In this document: piece by piece, positions 43,020 through 53,352 of the stretch
How the letters are laid out: every line of letters starts with the position of its first letter
How positions within the stretch are numbered: the stretch's first letter is position 1
Source of the DNA: Candidatus Eremiobacterota bacterium
Lineage (GTDB): Bacteria > Vulcanimicrobiota > CADAWZ01 > Ess09-12
NCBI GenBank assembly: GCA_031082125.1
Contig: JAVHLM010000004.1
Coordinates: forward strand, 1 to 64,000
DNA length: 64,000 nucleotides
Direction: 5' to 3'
Program-made: the position numbers and the translations under genes
The notes under the pieces: model-generated
The model's input: the letters and a program-made list of their open reading frames with translations, nothing else
Database searches by the model: none
What the model was told of the DNA's origin: nothing

Positions 43020-43535
43020 ATGAGCGATTTGATAGTCCTGGCCTTTAATGACCAGTATAAAGCCGACGAAGTAATGCATGCCCTGATGAAGATGGAGAAG
43101 GAGTATCTCGTGGATCTTGATGACGCATGCATAGTGGTCCGCGATAAAAAAGGAAAGGTGCGGCTCAAGCAGGCCTTTGACATGACTGGCGCCGATGCGG
43201 CGGGAGGCGGCTTCTGGGGCCTTCTGCTCGGGTTGTTGTTTCTTCACCCCCTGCTGGGCTTCCTCGCGGGCGCGGCGGCCGGGGCGCTCTCGGGTTCGGT
43301 ATCGGACTACGGGATAGATGATAATTTCATCAAGCAAATCGGCAAAACCATCGAGCCGGGCACCTCGGCGATTTTCCTCCTCGTGAGGAAATCAACGCCC
43401 GACAAGGTGCTCCCCGAGCTCCAGAAATTCGACGGAAAAATCATCAGGTCATCGCTTTCCAAGGAAGATGAGGCCAAGCTTCAGGAGGCCCTCAAGGCGA
43501 AGCCTGAGCCTGCACAGGCGCCTGCACAGGCATAG
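43020..43535 (+). CDS. DUF1269 membrane protein
   Basis: 171 aa. ATG with AAGGAGGAAAG upstream. An N-terminal ferredoxin-like alpha/beta part (LIVLAFNDQYKADEVMHAL) is followed by a hydrophobic Gly/Ala-rich hairpin at residues about 65-100 (GGGFWGLLLGLLFLHPLLG) and a second alpha/beta segment (KTIEPGTSAIFLLVRK), ending with a Pro/Ala tail. This is the DUF1269 plan; the function is unknown. Monocistronic, closed by a strong terminator. Confidence 0.8.
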   Translation: MSDLIVLAFNDQYKADEVMHALMKMEKEYLVDLDDACIVVRDKKGKVRLKQAFDMTGADAAGGGFWGLLLGLLFLHPLLGFLAGAAAGALSGSVSDYGIDDNFIKQIGKTIEPGTSAIFLLVRKSTPDKVLPELQKFDGKIIRSSLSKEDEAKLQEALKAKPEPAQAPAQA

Positions 43536-43560
43536 AAAAGGTTCTTCCGTGTGACTGTAT

Positions 43561-43589
43561 AGCCGGGATGAAGCCCATCCCGGCTTTTT
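43561..43589 (+). terminator. Rho-independent terminator of the DUF1269 gene
   Basis: Stem AGCCGGGATG/CATCCCGGCT (10 bp), loop AAGCC, then TTTTT. Confidence 0.85.
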
Positions 43590-43693
43590 GCTTTTTTCAC
43601 ATCTCTTGCAGAAAACAAAAAAATGTGCTATTGTATCAGGAATGCCTGATTGTCGCATCTAATCCTATCCAGAGGCAGGCCTGGTTACGTGGA

Positions 43694-44791
43694 ATGAACA
43701 ATCCTTCGCGCACTTTTCTCATGATGCTGCATCACGCATGCAGGATCGCTCCCGGGAAATTCCTTCCCCTGACGCTCTGCACCGTCCTGTTTCTCTCTGC
43801 ATGTCTTGTTCCTCTCGTGATGGCATACAGGATGGCTCTTGAGCCTGTGAAATTCCAGGAGAAGTCCGTCTGGATACAGGTGGGGAACCAGATAAAGGAG
43901 ATTGATGCCAGAATGTTCGAGGTCATTGACGGCTGCGGCTTCACCAGGATCATATTCCTCAACTCTGCCGTCGATGACCGCGGCTATTTCCCCATACTCA
44001 GGTCTTGTGCCGCGAAATGCCGGACCAGGGGCATCAAGGTGAGCATGGGTGACCTTGTCTTCAAGGAGGCCTACCTCAAGCACTACTGGGAGCGCAACCC
44101 TCAATTAAGGAAAAAGCTCCGTGATGGCACGGTTCCCCTGCACCCCTATTACCGATTCGAGGTGTGCCCGAACAACCCGATAAACCAGCAGTATGTGGCA
44201 GACCAGCTCGTAGAGAAAGCGAGGGAGGCAGGAGTCGATGAGGTCCATGTCGATTATGAATGCACTGCCTGTTACTGCCGCTACTGTATCAAGGACTTCC
44301 TGCGGGAGTCCGGCAAGGATGCCAGGGATCTCTCGCCGGAAGACCCTGACTGGAGAAACTGGCGATCCTGCAAGACTGCGGCATTCTTCGAAACCCTGGC
44401 CAGGAAAATATCGAAAGGGGCCCCTTCCCTTAAAATCTCAGCAACAGCACCTATCATCGGCCCCAGGGGAGGCTTCACCGAATACGGGATCGACCTTCGC
44501 TACGAGGATATTGCAGGCTTTGTCGATGAGTTCATTCCCATGATTTACATATCGGAGCTCCTACCCCCCGAGCTCGCGGGGAGAAAGCACCTGGCGGTGA
44601 AAAGGAGGCTCAGGGACAGCGTCGTGACGCCCGGCCTCCTCCTTGCCGAGGAAAAGATGGGGAGCACGAAGAATGCGGAGCGCTTCAGAAGGGAGCTCAC
44701 CTCGGTTTACCGCGCCGGTGCCCGCGGGATAGTGATCTTCGAGGTGCGCTTCATCAATGAAGAGATCGTGAAGATACTCAGGGAGTGCTAA
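43694..44791 (+). CDS. Membrane-anchored TIM-barrel (glycoside-hydrolase-like) protein
   Basis: 365 aa from ATG 43694 (the open frame from 43568 runs through the terminator, so its first 42 codons are rejected; SD weak). One TM segment lies at about residues 20-42 of the chosen frame. The outer domain has TIM-barrel strands with a Cys-rich turn seen in several GH42/GH-like families: VDEVHVDYECTACYC, then RYCIKDFLRESG, and later EFIPMIYI and GIVIFEVRF. An acidic residue in HVDYE is a candidate catalytic residue. Possible surface glycosidase; family not certain. Its 3' end overlaps the convergent aldolase gene by 4 bp. Confidence 0.55.
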   Translation: MNNPSRTFLMMLHHACRIAPGKFLPLTLCTVLFLSACLVPLVMAYRMALEPVKFQEKSVWIQVGNQIKEIDARMFEVIDGCGFTRIIFLNSAVDDRGYFPILRSCAAKCRTRGIKVSMGDLVFKEAYLKHYWERNPQLRKKLRDGTVPLHPYYRFEVCPNNPINQQYVADQLVEKAREAGVDEVHVDYECTACYCRYCIKDFLRESGKDARDLSPEDPDWRNWRSCKTAAFFETLARKISKGAPSLKISATAPIIGPRGGFTEYGIDLRYEDIAGFVDEFIPMIYISELLPPELAGRKHLAVKRRLRDSVVTPGLLLAEEKMGSTKNAERFRRELTSVYRAGARGIVIFEVRFINEEIVKILREC

Positions 44792-45588
44792 TCCTCATAA
44801 AGGGCGTTGGATGCCTTTTCCACCGTGGCGTTCTTATGGATGAGCAGGGTCAGCGCACGAACCATCCTTGAGGGTGAATCGTATCCCCAGACATTTCTGC
44901 CCATGGCGACTCCCGCACCCCCGGCATCCAGGGACTCTTTTACCATCCTGAAGAGCTCATAGTGGCTCTCCACCTTTTCACCGCCAAGGATCACAATAGG
45001 GGCGGGGCACTCCTTCGCCATCTTCCTGAATTCTTCAGCGGCTCCCGGGTAGGCCGTCTTGATGAAATCAGCTCCAAGCTCGAATGCCGAGCGGCAGGAG
45101 ACGGAGAAGGCTTCGCCCTTGCCCATTTTCTTAGCCCGCTCGCCCTTGGGCATCACCTCCACCAGAAGAGGCATGCCCCAGGAATCGCAGAGATCGGCAA
45201 TTTTCGAGGCCTCCTCGATAAACTCCCCTTCCCTGGGATGGCCGAATTTAATAGTCATGGCCACCGCATCTGCGCCCCATTTCAGGGCTGTTTCGACGTT
45301 CGAGATGACTCGGTCTTCAAAGGAATCCGGGTTGGAGAGAAGCGTAAAGCCTCCCGAGATGCGAAGTATCACCCCCGCGCCCCTGGCGACGGAATCCCTG
45401 GCCTTCCCGAGCATTCCCTTCGTGACAAGGATGGCGTCGGCGCCGGCTTTCGTCACCTCGCCGACAATCCGCGAAGGGTCAGCAAGTCCTTCCATTGCTC
45501 CCGCGATAGCCGCGTGGTCGAGGGCTATGATGAGGGCCCTCCCGTCCTCCCTGAAAATGTTCTTAAGCCTCAGTGTCTTTCCTGTCAC
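44788..45588 (-). CDS. Class I aldolase of the DhnA/LsrF/FbaB type
   Basis: 266 aa. The start is the GTG at 45588 with AAGGAGACTGCG before it; upstream codons are antisense-like to the kinase end. Landmarks: IIALDHAAIAG near residue 16, AMTIKFG near 108, LLVEVMPKG near 137, and the Schiff-base lysine in FIKTAYPG near 175, followed by ILGGEK and GRNVWG. It should cleave or form a ketose (phosphate) by a lysine Schiff base. It overlaps the FGGY kinase gene by 26 bp and follows a dehydrogenase gene, so it probably splits the phosphorylated ketose made by this operon. Confidence 0.8.
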   Translation of the reverse strand: MTGKTLRLKNIFREDGRALIIALDHAAIAGAMEGLADPSRIVGEVTKAGADAILVTKGMLGKARDSVARGAGVILRISGGFTLLSNPDSFEDRVISNVETALKWGADAVAMTIKFGHPREGEFIEEASKIADLCDSWGMPLLVEVMPKGERAKKMGKGEAFSVSCRSAFELGADFIKTAYPGAAEEFRKMAKECPAPIVILGGEKVESHYELFRMVKESLDAGGAGVAMGRNVWGYDSPSRMVRALTLLIHKNATVEKASNALYED

Positions 45589-47047
45589 CGCAGTCTCCTT
45601 TCTCCGTCGCCGGCAGCTCAAGAAAGCTCTCCCTGAGCGAGGGGTAAAGCTTCTCAAAGAGCGCCACCTTCTCGTGATAAAACTGATGGAGCCCTTCACG
45701 GGGCTCAAATACCTCGGCAATCCTGACGAGTCTCCTTGAAGCCTCGATGAGGCTTTGATACAGGCCGGCCCCTTTCCCGGCGATAAGAGCCATACCCAGG
45801 GTTTCCCCGTTCACTATGCGGGGGACTTTCACGGGAAGGCCGGTGACGTCGGCCTTGATCTGGCTCCAGAAAGAACTCCGTGCCTGGCCCCCGGAGGTGG
45901 TGACAGCCCCGAGTGATGCCCCTTCGCCTTTGAAAAGCTTCGTGATGCTTGCTATTTCATAGGCTACTCCCTCAATGATGGCTCTCGCGAGATCTTCCCT
46001 GCGGTGGGCCAGCGAGAGACCGAAAAATACGCCCCTTGCATGGGGGTCCCACCAGGGTGCCCTCGCGCCGGCAAGGTAGGGGAGGAAAAAGAGACCCTTT
46101 GCCCCGGGAGGCGACTTTTCCGCTTCCAGGAGGACTTTCTCGTAGGGAGTCCTCCTGTGGTAAAAGAGGTCCTTGTACCATTGGAGTGCTTTCCCTGTTG
46201 TCGAGAGCATGGCGCCGATATGGAAGGAAGAGGGGAGAAGAGGATGGGGTATGGTGAAGAAGCCGTGGCCTCTTATGGGAGCTCTCCAGCACAGGTTGAC
46301 TCCCTGAGTGGTCCCCCCCTTGTCACAGATGGCTCCCTCCTCAAGCGTAGAGGCGCCAAGGAGCACTTCCACGAAATCAGCGCCTCCCGTGCCTGAAAAG
46401 ACGGGTGTTCCCTCGGGAAGGCCTGTAGCTCTTGATGCAGAGGCGCTCACATGGCCCAGAAGCTCACTCATCAGGGCATAGGGTGGGAACAGGGACCTGT
46501 CGAGCCCTGCAGCCTCTATGGTAATTTCATCCCAGGGCCTGAGGTGTTCCGAGCAGAGCGAAGCCTTGATTGTGCCTGTGAGCCTGTAGGTGAGGTAATC
46601 AAGGGGCTGCATGAGCCAGCGGATTTCCCTGAAGGTATCGGGCTCCTTGTTTTTCAGCCAGAGTGCCTTGGGGATGTACCAGGCGGCATCGGTCCTGCGG
46701 CCTGTTTTCCCTTGAATATAAAGGGCTTCCTCGACAGCGCGGCGGTCCATCCAGATCAGTGATGACCGCACAGGTCTCCCCCTGCGGTCGAGGGCCACCA
46801 GGGAGGGCCCGTGGCTTCCCACGGCGATTCCCTTCAGTATTCCCGGGGGTGCCTTGGAAGTGCAGACGGTGAGGACTCTGCAAAAGGCGCGCCACCATTC
46901 CCCCGGGTCAGATGTGGCCGCTCCGGGGCACTCTTCTGTGGAGAGGCCGTACGAAGCCATGGAGCAGGCAAGCAGGTCGCCGCTCAGAGAGAAAAACCCG
47001 CCTTTGACTTCTGTGGTGCCAAGGTCCAGGCCTGCAAGGTATTCCAT
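45563..47047 (-). CDS. FGGY-family sugar kinase (xylulokinase-like)
   Basis: 494 aa from ATG 47047. ATPase fold motifs: GLDLGTTEVKGGFF at residues 5-18, AVGSHGPSLVALD near 85, the FGGY-type signature GTGGADFVEVLLGAS near 220, and the adenosine motif TTSGGQARSSFWSQIKAD near 390. It phosphorylates a ketose or polyol; xylulose, ribulose and related substrates cannot be separated by eye. Middle gene of the operon: 4 nt after the dehydrogenase stop and 26 bp overlapping the aldolase start. Confidence 0.85.
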   Translation of the reverse strand: MEYLAGLDLGTTEVKGGFFSLSGDLLACSMASYGLSTEECPGAATSDPGEWWRAFCRVLTVCTSKAPPGILKGIAVGSHGPSLVALDRRGRPVRSSLIWMDRRAVEEALYIQGKTGRRTDAAWYIPKALWLKNKEPDTFREIRWLMQPLDYLTYRLTGTIKASLCSEHLRPWDEITIEAAGLDRSLFPPYALMSELLGHVSASASRATGLPEGTPVFSGTGGADFVEVLLGASTLEEGAICDKGGTTQGVNLCWRAPIRGHGFFTIPHPLLPSSFHIGAMLSTTGKALQWYKDLFYHRRTPYEKVLLEAEKSPPGAKGLFFLPYLAGARAPWWDPHARGVFFGLSLAHRREDLARAIIEGVAYEIASITKLFKGEGASLGAVTTSGGQARSSFWSQIKADVTGLPVKVPRIVNGETLGMALIAGKGAGLYQSLIEASRRLVRIAEVFEPREGLHQFYHEKVALFEKLYPSLRESFLELPATEKGDCGDRKDTEA

Positions 47048-47051
47048 GGGA

Positions 47052-48071
47052 TCAGTCCATCTCCACAATTACTCGGTACATTGAAGGGTCAAGCGATGCC
47101 GCAATGGCTTTCTCAATATCATGAAGCCTGAACTTCGCCGATATGAGAGGCTTCATGCTGAAGGCCCCTGAATTCTGGAAGCTCACGGCTTTGAAGAAGT
47201 CTTTCTCTGTCTTGCTCTCGCTCCCGGTGATGGTTATCTCCCTGTAATGAATCATGTTGGGATCGATGGTGATCTCAATGGGAGGATAGTTGGCTGCGTA
47301 AAAACAGACGCATCCCCTCACTGCAACGGCCTCAAGGGCCTGCTGGTGAGGCTTGCTGCCGGGGGTGGTGACAATTACCACGTTGCACCCTGCTCCTTCG
47401 GTAAGCTCCTTTATTTTTTCGGGCATATCCTCCACCCCGGCATCAATGACTGCATTGGCGCCGCATTCCTTTGCAGCTTTGAGCTTCTTCCCGTCAATAT
47501 CGCTTACAATGACGTGGATGCCGTATTTTTTCAGGATGAGGAGGTGGAGAAGTCCCATTGTACCGGCGCCAACGATACACACTCGATGCTCCGGCGAGAG
47601 GTGGGTCTGCATGCAGCTGTGAATACAGTCAGAGAGAGGCTCAGTGAGCGTTGCCACGTCGAAGGGAACGGCGTCTTCAATACGGTAGACCTCCTTGGAG
47701 GGGAGCACGATAGATTCCGAAAAGCCTCCCAGAATTCCCGCCTTTCCTTTGAAGCGGTTGACACAGTGGTTGCTGTGGCCCCTGCGGCAGAAATGGCATT
47801 CCCCGCACCTGTGGAGGAGGTCAAGGACCACCCTGTCGCCCGGCTTCAGAGTGCTGCTCCTGGATTCCTCTACCACACCCGATGCTTCGTGGCCTCCTAT
47901 AAGGGGGTAATGAATCTTGAGGGCTCCGGTGTATAGGCGTTTTTCCAATGTGCAGATACCGCAGGCTTTGATCTTCACCAGCACCTCGCCCTCATGGAGC
48001 GACGGGAGCTCCTTATCGATTATCTCGATATGGCCGGGCTCAGTCAATGAAGCGGCTTTGCAGGTTTTCAC
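47052..48071 (-). CDS. Zinc-dependent polyol/sorbitol-type dehydrogenase (MDR)
   Basis: 339 aa from a GTG with AGGAG 7 nt upstream. Catalytic site CGICTLE and GGHEASG; structural zinc CGECHFCRRGHSNHC; nucleotide loop GAGTMGLLH. The pattern is that of sorbitol/threonine/galactitol dehydrogenases, which oxidise a secondary hydroxyl to a ketone. As the first gene of dehydrogenase-kinase-aldolase it likely converts a polyol to a ketose, which is then phosphorylated and cleaved. No transporter belongs to the operon. Confidence 0.85.
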   Translation of the reverse strand: MKTCKAASLTEPGHIEIIDKELPSLHEGEVLVKIKACGICTLEKRLYTGALKIHYPLIGGHEASGVVEESRSSTLKPGDRVVLDLLHRCGECHFCRRGHSNHCVNRFKGKAGILGGFSESIVLPSKEVYRIEDAVPFDVATLTEPLSDCIHSCMQTHLSPEHRVCIVGAGTMGLLHLLILKKYGIHVIVSDIDGKKLKAAKECGANAVIDAGVEDMPEKIKELTEGAGCNVVIVTTPGSKPHQQALEAVAVRGCVCFYAANYPPIEITIDPNMIHYREITITGSESKTEKDFFKAVSFQNSGAFSMKPLISAKFRLHDIEKAIAASLDPSMYRVIVEMD

Positions 48072-48162
48072 AGGCTTCTCCTCTCAGAGGGCTTCTGTGC
48101 TCAGACAAAGTTTCGATGGATCCGGTGCAAGGGAGAGTCGGGAAAAGGAACGGGTTTCTCAT

Positions 48163-48191
48163 ATTATAACATGGCAGCCATCAGCCCGCAA
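48163..48191 (-). promoter_or_regulatory. Promoter of the polyol operon
   Basis: Minus-strand TTGCGG (48191-48186), a 17-nt spacer and TATAAT (48168-48163). Leader about 85 nt to the GTG at 48071. Confidence 0.55.
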
Positions 48192-48225
48192 GATTGTAAA
48201 TTTTTTGTAATATTTCGTAAAAATA

Positions 48226-48254
48226 TTGCCAAAAGAACCATGATCAGGTATAAT
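48226..48254 (+). promoter_or_regulatory. Promoter of the NlpC/P60-like gene
   Basis: TTGCCA at 48226-48231, a 17-nt spacer and TATAAT at 48249-48254. Divergent from the polyol operon promoter. Confidence 0.7.
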
Positions 48255-48325
48255 AAAAGTAGCCTTAAAAAGTGTTGACAGTATTAACTGAATAACTCTC
48301 CGGAGAAAGAAGGGGGAGGAAGCTC

Positions 48326-49198
48326 ATGACCTTCAATCCGATTTACGGTGGCTTCGGCATATCATTCGGCATGGACATGGGTCCCATCCATTCCCGCATG
48401 GCCAACCGGGAAATGATGCTCCAGGCCAATGCCTTCATGCCCGTGCAGTGCCCCACGCCGCCGCAGATGCTGGGGCTTACGGGGTTTTACAACAACTGCC
48501 TGGGCTCCATCGAGCAGCTCCGCTACGGCTTTCCCATGCCGCCTTCTTTCGGCTTCCTGTCCCAGGCGGGGATGGACCCCATGATGATGAATATGCTCCA
48601 GATGCAGCAGCAGAACCAGTATTCAATGATGATGTTCATGATGATGTACCAGCAGATGCAGATGCAGCAGATGCTCCTGATGATGCTTCTCATGCAGCAG
48701 GGGAGCCAGTTCGGGCCTGACACCATCGGCAGTCTGCTCGGCGGAAACGGCCAGGGCTCCGGGTGCTGGACCGGCGGCGCCGGCGATACCGGCGGCATCA
48801 AGAACCTCCCCTGGAACAGCCAGACAGGCAACAGGCTTGCAGATTACGCCGCCCAGTGGGACGGCAAAAATTTCAAGCCTGGGCAGACCAAGCGCTGCGC
48901 TGATTTCGTGAGCACCATGATCGAGCAGTCAGGCGTGGCGCCCAAGGGCTTCAACCACCAGGTGAGCTGTGAGCAACTGCAGAAATACGGCCAGCACGTC
49001 AACAAGGATGAGCTCAAGCCAGGCGACGTCGTCTATTTCAAGAACACGTATACCACGGGCAACTACACCCACGTGGGAATCTATATCGGCAACGGCAAGT
49101 TCGTGCACCGCCCCACGGCCAATGCGCCATGCAAGGTGGACAACCTGAACAGCAGCTATTATCAGCAGCACTACAGCGGAGCACGAAGGCTCCAATAG
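48326..49198 (+). CDS. NlpC/P60-like hydrolase with Met/Gln-rich N-terminal half
   Basis: 290 aa. GGGGAGG precedes the ATG. Residues about 86-132 are extremely rich in Met and Gln (runs such as MMMNMLQMQQQ and MMMFMMMYQQMQMQQM), preceded by Phe/Pro/Gly-rich sequence; no ordinary signal peptide. The C-terminal 130 residues are an NlpC/P60-type papain-fold amidase: Cys in KRCADFVSTMI (about C192), His in YTHVGIYIGNG (about H249), and GDVVYFKN before it. It should cleave cell-wall peptides or a similar amide. The Met-rich segment could bind copper or mediate self-assembly, which is a guess. A terminator follows. Confidence 0.75.
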   Translation: MTFNPIYGGFGISFGMDMGPIHSRMANREMMLQANAFMPVQCPTPPQMLGLTGFYNNCLGSIEQLRYGFPMPPSFGFLSQAGMDPMMMNMLQMQQQNQYSMMMFMMMYQQMQMQQMLLMMLLMQQGSQFGPDTIGSLLGGNGQGSGCWTGGAGDTGGIKNLPWNSQTGNRLADYAAQWDGKNFKPGQTKRCADFVSTMIEQSGVAPKGFNHQVSCEQLQKYGQHVNKDELKPGDVVYFKNTYTTGNYTHVGIYIGNGKFVHRPTANAPCKVDNLNSSYYQQHYSGARRLQ

Positions 49199-49220
49199 GG
49201 AGCAGATGCCGGGCGTACGC

Positions 49221-49257
49221 AAAGGGGCCTCTTGATCGAGAGGCCCCTTTTATTATT
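49221..49257 (+). terminator. Rho-independent terminator after the NlpC/P60-like gene
   Basis: AAAGGGGCCTCT/AGAGGCCCCTTT stem of 12 bp, loop TGATCG, followed by TATTATT. Confidence 0.85.
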
Positions 49258-49333
49258 CATGTGATTCCACATAAGGGTCCGGCAGGAAACGGCCACAGGC
49301 GGGCGGGAAAAAGAAGGCACTCTCCCTTTTGTG

Positions 49334-49339
49334 TATAAT
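49334..49339 (+). promoter_or_regulatory. -10 box of the hybrid kinase gene
   Basis: TATAAT with no clear -35; leader about 43 nt to the ATG at 49389. Confidence 0.4.
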
Positions 49340-49388
49340 ATTTAATTACCGGCGCACGCTACGACATACCCACAGGAGAGGCCACAGA

Positions 49389-52300
49389 ATGAATGTAAAC
49401 AGCCTGGACTTCAAGATACTCATTCTTGTTCTTGCCACATGCATTACCGTCGGCGTTATCTCGGGGCTCTGGTTCGGCTTCATGGAGGAGAGCCGCATAG
49501 TGAAAGATTATGAAGACCGCCTGATAAAAGCAAGCGAACGTTATGACTTGTTCTTCGAGGATATTTTCAAAGAAAAGGAAAAGACCGCCGAGAGGGCAAA
49601 CCGCGCCGTCATGCAGTCCCTCACGGGGCCTGCCGCCCCTGCAGGCAGAGTAGCCTTCAAAAAAGGCGCCGACGGGGCTTACCGCTTTTCCGATGAGCTT
49701 GGCGGCGCCTTTCTGTCAAACAGGACGTCCATGACCCCTGAGATGGAAAAATATGCCGGAGCCCTCCAGGCCATGTGGCCCTCGGTGTACCCATTCATGG
49801 AAATGGAGTTTCTCAACTTTTACGTGATACTGAAAAGTTATTTCATATACGAGACACCTAAGGAATGGCCCCTCACGGTGGAAGCCGACCATGACTTCAA
49901 CAGAGACATCTTTTACCACAGTGCTGACCCTGCAAAGAACCCCGACCATGATCCCGTGTGGACCCCTGTTTACTATGACTCGATCTTTAAAAAGTGGATG
50001 ACAAGCCTCGTAGTGCCTCTCTATATTGACGGGCACTTTGCCGGCGTCACGGGGAGCGACTACGTGCTTGACGATATCTTCAGGACGATCACCGAAATGG
50101 ATCGTATCGAGGGAAGAATCAAGGCCTTCATATTCAACAAGGAAGGAGTCATTGTGATCCACCCGGACTATTTAAGCTCCTTTCTTGACAATGAAAAATC
50201 AATGAATGCCGAGCTTAATAAGGAGGATATCAAAGATCCGGATCTCAGGGCCTTGATTGACAGGTACCTCAATGAAAAAAAAATTGAGGGCCAGATGATC
50301 ACTTTCCGCTATAAAGGGAGGGAGCATTTCGCATGCGGAAGGACCCTCGAGCCATCACCTGACGGCTGGCGTCTTATTATTTACACTGATGGCGCTACGG
50401 CAAAGAAAGAGCTTAATATCATAAAGCACAGAATCCTCTATGCGATGATCCTTTTCTCGATAGTGATCGGCCTCATCGTACGCTTTGCCTTCAGGAGAAC
50501 CGTCATTGAGCGCGTCGCGGATCTTGCCGGAGCGGCAGGACAGATTGGCCAGGGGAAGTGGGACGCACCGCTTCCGGCCGACAGCCCTGACGAGATCGGT
50601 GCATTGACAAAGGCTTTCAGGGCAATGAGCGCGGAAATCCATTCCCAGGTGACCACCCTCGAGGAGCGCGTCGCTGAGAGAACCAAGGCGCTCGCCATCG
50701 CCGAGGAGCGGAGCCGCCTGCTCCTGGAATCTGCAGGCGAGGGAATCTGCGGTGTGGACGGCGGGGGCAAGGTCACCTTTGTGAATCCTGCCGCTCAGAA
50801 AATACTGGGCTATTCCGCCAACGAGCTCATAGGAAATGATTTTCATGACAAAATCCATCATTCCCGTGCCGATGGAAGCCTGTACCCCGTCGAGGAATGC
50901 CAGATGTATCTGGCATTTACCAGGGGAGTCAGCAATCATATTACTGATGAAGTGCTGTGGCGGAAGGACGGGACGAGTGTGCCTGTCGATTATACGAGTG
51001 TTCCCGTCTATATTGCCGGCAAAATTGTCGGGGCTGTTATCACTTTCAATGATGTGACGGAGCGTAAGAAGGCCGAGCAGGAGATCATAAAGGCCAAGGA
51101 GGCCGCCGACGATGCCAACCGCGCAAAGAGCGAGTTCCTTGCAAGGATGAGCCACGAGATCCGCACTCCCATGAACGCCATTATAGGGATGAGCCACCTG
51201 GCCCTCCAGACGGAGCTCACAAAGAAGCAGCATGACTACGTGACCAAGGTCCACCAGTCGGCCCTTGCTCTGCTGGGCATCATCAATGACATCCTGGACT
51301 TCTCCAAGATAGAGGCGGGAAAACTGGACATCGAGTCCGTGGAGTTCGACCTTGAGGATGTCTTCGAGAAGGTGACAAACCTCACGGCCCTGAAAGCCGA
51401 GGAGAAGGAGCTTGAGCTCCTCTTCACCCGCGGAGCAGGCGTGCCTGACGCCCTCGTGGGGGACCCCCTCCGCCTGGGGCAGATCCTTATCAACCTCACC
51501 AACAATGCCCTGAAATTCACCGAGAAGGGCGAGGTGGTCATCGGCACCGAGGTCGTCGAGAGCGATGAAAAGGAAGTGACCCTGCAGTTCTCTGTCCGCG
51601 ATACCGGCATAGGCCTCACCAAGGACCAGATTGGACGGCTCTTCCAGTCCTTCTCGCAGGCCGACGGCTCGACGACGAGGAAGTACGGTGGCACTGGCCT
51701 GGGGCTTGCCATCTGCAAGAAGCTCGCGGAGCTGATGGGCGGGAAGATATGGGTCGAGAGCGAGCCGGGGAAAGGGAGCACATTCCTTTTCACCATAGTC
51801 TTCGGCCGCTCCACCTCCCCGCGGGTGCCGCGCCTGCTGCCTGTCCCCGACCTCAGGGGCACAAGAGTCCTCATTGCTGACGACAGCAGGATCGCCAGGG
51901 AGATCCTTGTCAATGCCCTCACCTCCATTGATTTTGACGTGACGGCCGTCGCATCGGGAAGGGAAGCCCTGGCGGAGCTTGAAAGGGATGACGGCGGCAA
52001 GCCTTACAAGGTGGTCCTCATAGACTGGAAGATGCCCGGCATGACGGGGACAGAGACCATCAAGGCGGCAAAGAAAAGCGGCAAAATAGCCCATCCTCCC
52101 CATTTTATCATGGTGACAGCCTACGGGAGGGAAGAAGTTCTGAAAGAGGCCGAGGAGGCGGGGATAAGCGGCTTCCTTATCAAGCCCGTGAGCAGCTCCA
52201 TCCTTTTCGACACCATCATGGGAGTGCTGGGACAGGAAGTCCACAGGGCACCCAGGAAGGACAGAAAGGGCGGCTTTGACGGCGAGTTCCTCAAGCCCAT

Positions 52301-53351
52301 AAGGGGAGCGAAAGTGCTCCTCGTGGAAGACAACGAGATAAATCAACAGGTGGCCACGGAGCTCCTGGAGAAGGCGGGGCTTGTGGTGACTGTCGCAGGC
52401 AACGGCCTTAAGGGAGTCGAGGCCGTGGCAAAGGATGATTACGACATCGTGTTGATGGACATTCAGATGCCTGAGATGGATGGCTTTGAGGCAACGCGGC
52501 AGATCAGGGCGGGCGGGAGGACTGACATCCCCGTTGTAGCAATGACGGCCAACGCCATGGCAGGCGACAGGGAGCGGAGCATTGAAGCAGGGATGAACGA
52601 TCATGTCACCAAGCCAATTGATCCTGACGAGCTTTTCTCGGCCCTGCTGCGCTGGATAAAGCCCGGCGAAAGGCAAGCCCCTCAAAGCTTCCACGGGCAG
52701 GGCGGGGAAGGGGAGAAGCCCGATCTGGCAGCGCAGGAGCTGACAGTGCCAGAGCTGAAAGGCATCGAATGCAAGGCTGGCATCGCCCGGGTGGGCGGCA
52801 ACGTGAAGCTTTACCTTGATCTGCTGAGGAAATTTGTGAGGGATGCGGCAGGAAGCCACCAGGAGATTCTTGATGCACTGGGTAAAAACGACCTTGTGCT
52901 TGCCCGGCGCATCGCCCACACCATCAAGGGAACTTCGGGAAACATAGGAGCTTCCGAAGTATATGATGCCGCGGCGGCAGTGGAGAGCGCCCTGGCCCAT
53001 GATGAAAAAGAGAAGCTTCCCGGCGCCCTGGAGAAACTCAAGGATCGCCTCATTGAGGTGATAGAGACAATCAGGCCTGCCCTGAAGGAAGAGAAAGAGG
53101 AGAAGAAAGGGAGCGCCCTGGGCGACGGGGCGAAGCTCCGCGGGCTTCTGCTGGAGCTCCAGGCCCATGTGCAGAAGCAGAAACCCAAGCTCTGCAAGGA
53201 GGCCATGGAGAAAATATCGGCTTACCGCTGGCCTGCCGAATACAGCGGAACCATTGCCCAGCTCGGGCGCATGCTGGGAAGCTACAAATTCAAGGATGCT
53301 AAAGACTTGCTGGAAAAGCTCCTTGGCGAGCTGAACGAGAAAGGAGTATGA
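49389..53351 (+). CDS. Hybrid sensor histidine kinase (Cache-HAMP-PAS-HisKA-HATPase-REC-REC-Hpt)
   Basis: 1320 aa from ATG 49389 (AGGAGAGG upstream). TM1 at 8-30, a periplasmic Cache-type sensor to about 340 (with [18 protein letters not shown] and [15 protein letters not shown]), TM2 at about 347-368, HAMP to 420, PAS at 440-560 ([20 protein letters not shown]), HisKA with H589 in [10 protein letters not shown], and HATPase with NNALKF, DTGIGL and [11 protein letters not shown]1 has D879 (LIDWKMPG), REC2 has D1024 ([11 protein letters not shown]), and Hpt has H1177 ([11 protein letters not shown]). All phosphotransfer residues are kept, so a full BarA-like relay is expected. Its 3' end is 1 nt before the HD-GYP gene, the likely recipient of the phosphoryl group. 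Confidence 0.9.
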   Translation: MNVNSLDFKILILVLATCITVGVISGLWFGFMEESRIVKDYEDRLIKASERYDLFFEDIFKEKEKTAERANRAVMQSLTGPAAPAGRVAFKKGADGAYRFSDELGGAFLSNRTSMTPEMEKYAGALQAMWPSVYPFMEMEFLNFYVILKSYFIYETPKEWPLTVEADHDFNRDIFYHSADPAKNPDHDPVWTPVYYDSIFKKWMTSLVVPLYIDGHFAGVTGSDYVLDDIFRTITEMDRIEGRIKAFIFNKEGVIVIHPDYLSSFLDNEKSMNAELNKEDIKDPDLRALIDRYLNEKKIEGQMITFRYKGREHFACGRTLEPSPDGWRLIIYTDGATAKKELNIIKHRILYAMILFSIVIGLIVRFAFRRTVIERVADLAGAAGQIGQGKWDAPLPADSPDEIGALTKAFRAMSAEIHSQVTTLEERVAERTKALAIAEERSRLLLESAGEGICGVDGGGKVTFVNPAAQKILGYSANELIGNDFHDKIHHSRADGSLYPVEECQMYLAFTRGVSNHITDEVLWRKDGTSVPVDYTSVPVYIAGKIVGAVITFNDVTERKKAEQEIIKAKEAADDANRAKSEFLARMSHEIRTPMNAIIGMSHLALQTELTKKQHDYVTKVHQSALALLGIINDILDFSKIEAGKLDIESVEFDLEDVFEKVTNLTALKAEEKELELLFTRGAGVPDALVGDPLRLGQILINLTNNALKFTEKGEVVIGTEVVESDEKEVTLQFSVRDTGIGLTKDQIGRLFQSFSQADGSTTRKYGGTGLGLAICKKLAELMGGKIWVESEPGKGSTFLFTIVFGRSTSPRVPRLLPVPDLRGTRVLIADDSRIAREILVNALTSIDFDVTAVASGREALAELERDDGGKPYKVVLIDWKMPGMTGTETIKAAKKSGKIAHPPHFIMVTAYGREEVLKEAEEAGISGFLIKPVSSSILFDTIMGVLGQEVHRAPRKDRKGGFDGEFLKPIRGAKVLLVEDNEINQQVATELLEKAGLVVTVAGNGLKGVEAVAKDDYDIVLMDIQMPEMDGFEATRQIRAGGRTDIPVVAMTANAMAGDRERSIEAGMNDHVTKPIDPDELFSALLRWIKPGERQAPQSFHGQGGEGEKPDLAAQELTVPELKGIECKAGIARVGGNVKLYLDLLRKFVRDAAGSHQEILDALGKNDLVLARRIAHTIKGTSGNIGASEVYDAAAAVESALAHDEKEKLPGALEKLKDRLIEVIETIRPALKEEKEEKKGSALGDGAKLRGLLLELQAHVQKQKPKLCKEAMEKISAYRWPAEYSGTIAQLGRMLGSYKFKDAKDLLEKLLGELNEKGV

Positions 53352-53352
53352 C

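Noticed and set aside
43568-43693. First 42 codons of the TIM-barrel frame
   Set aside because: They run through the terminator of the DUF1269 gene and lack an SD.
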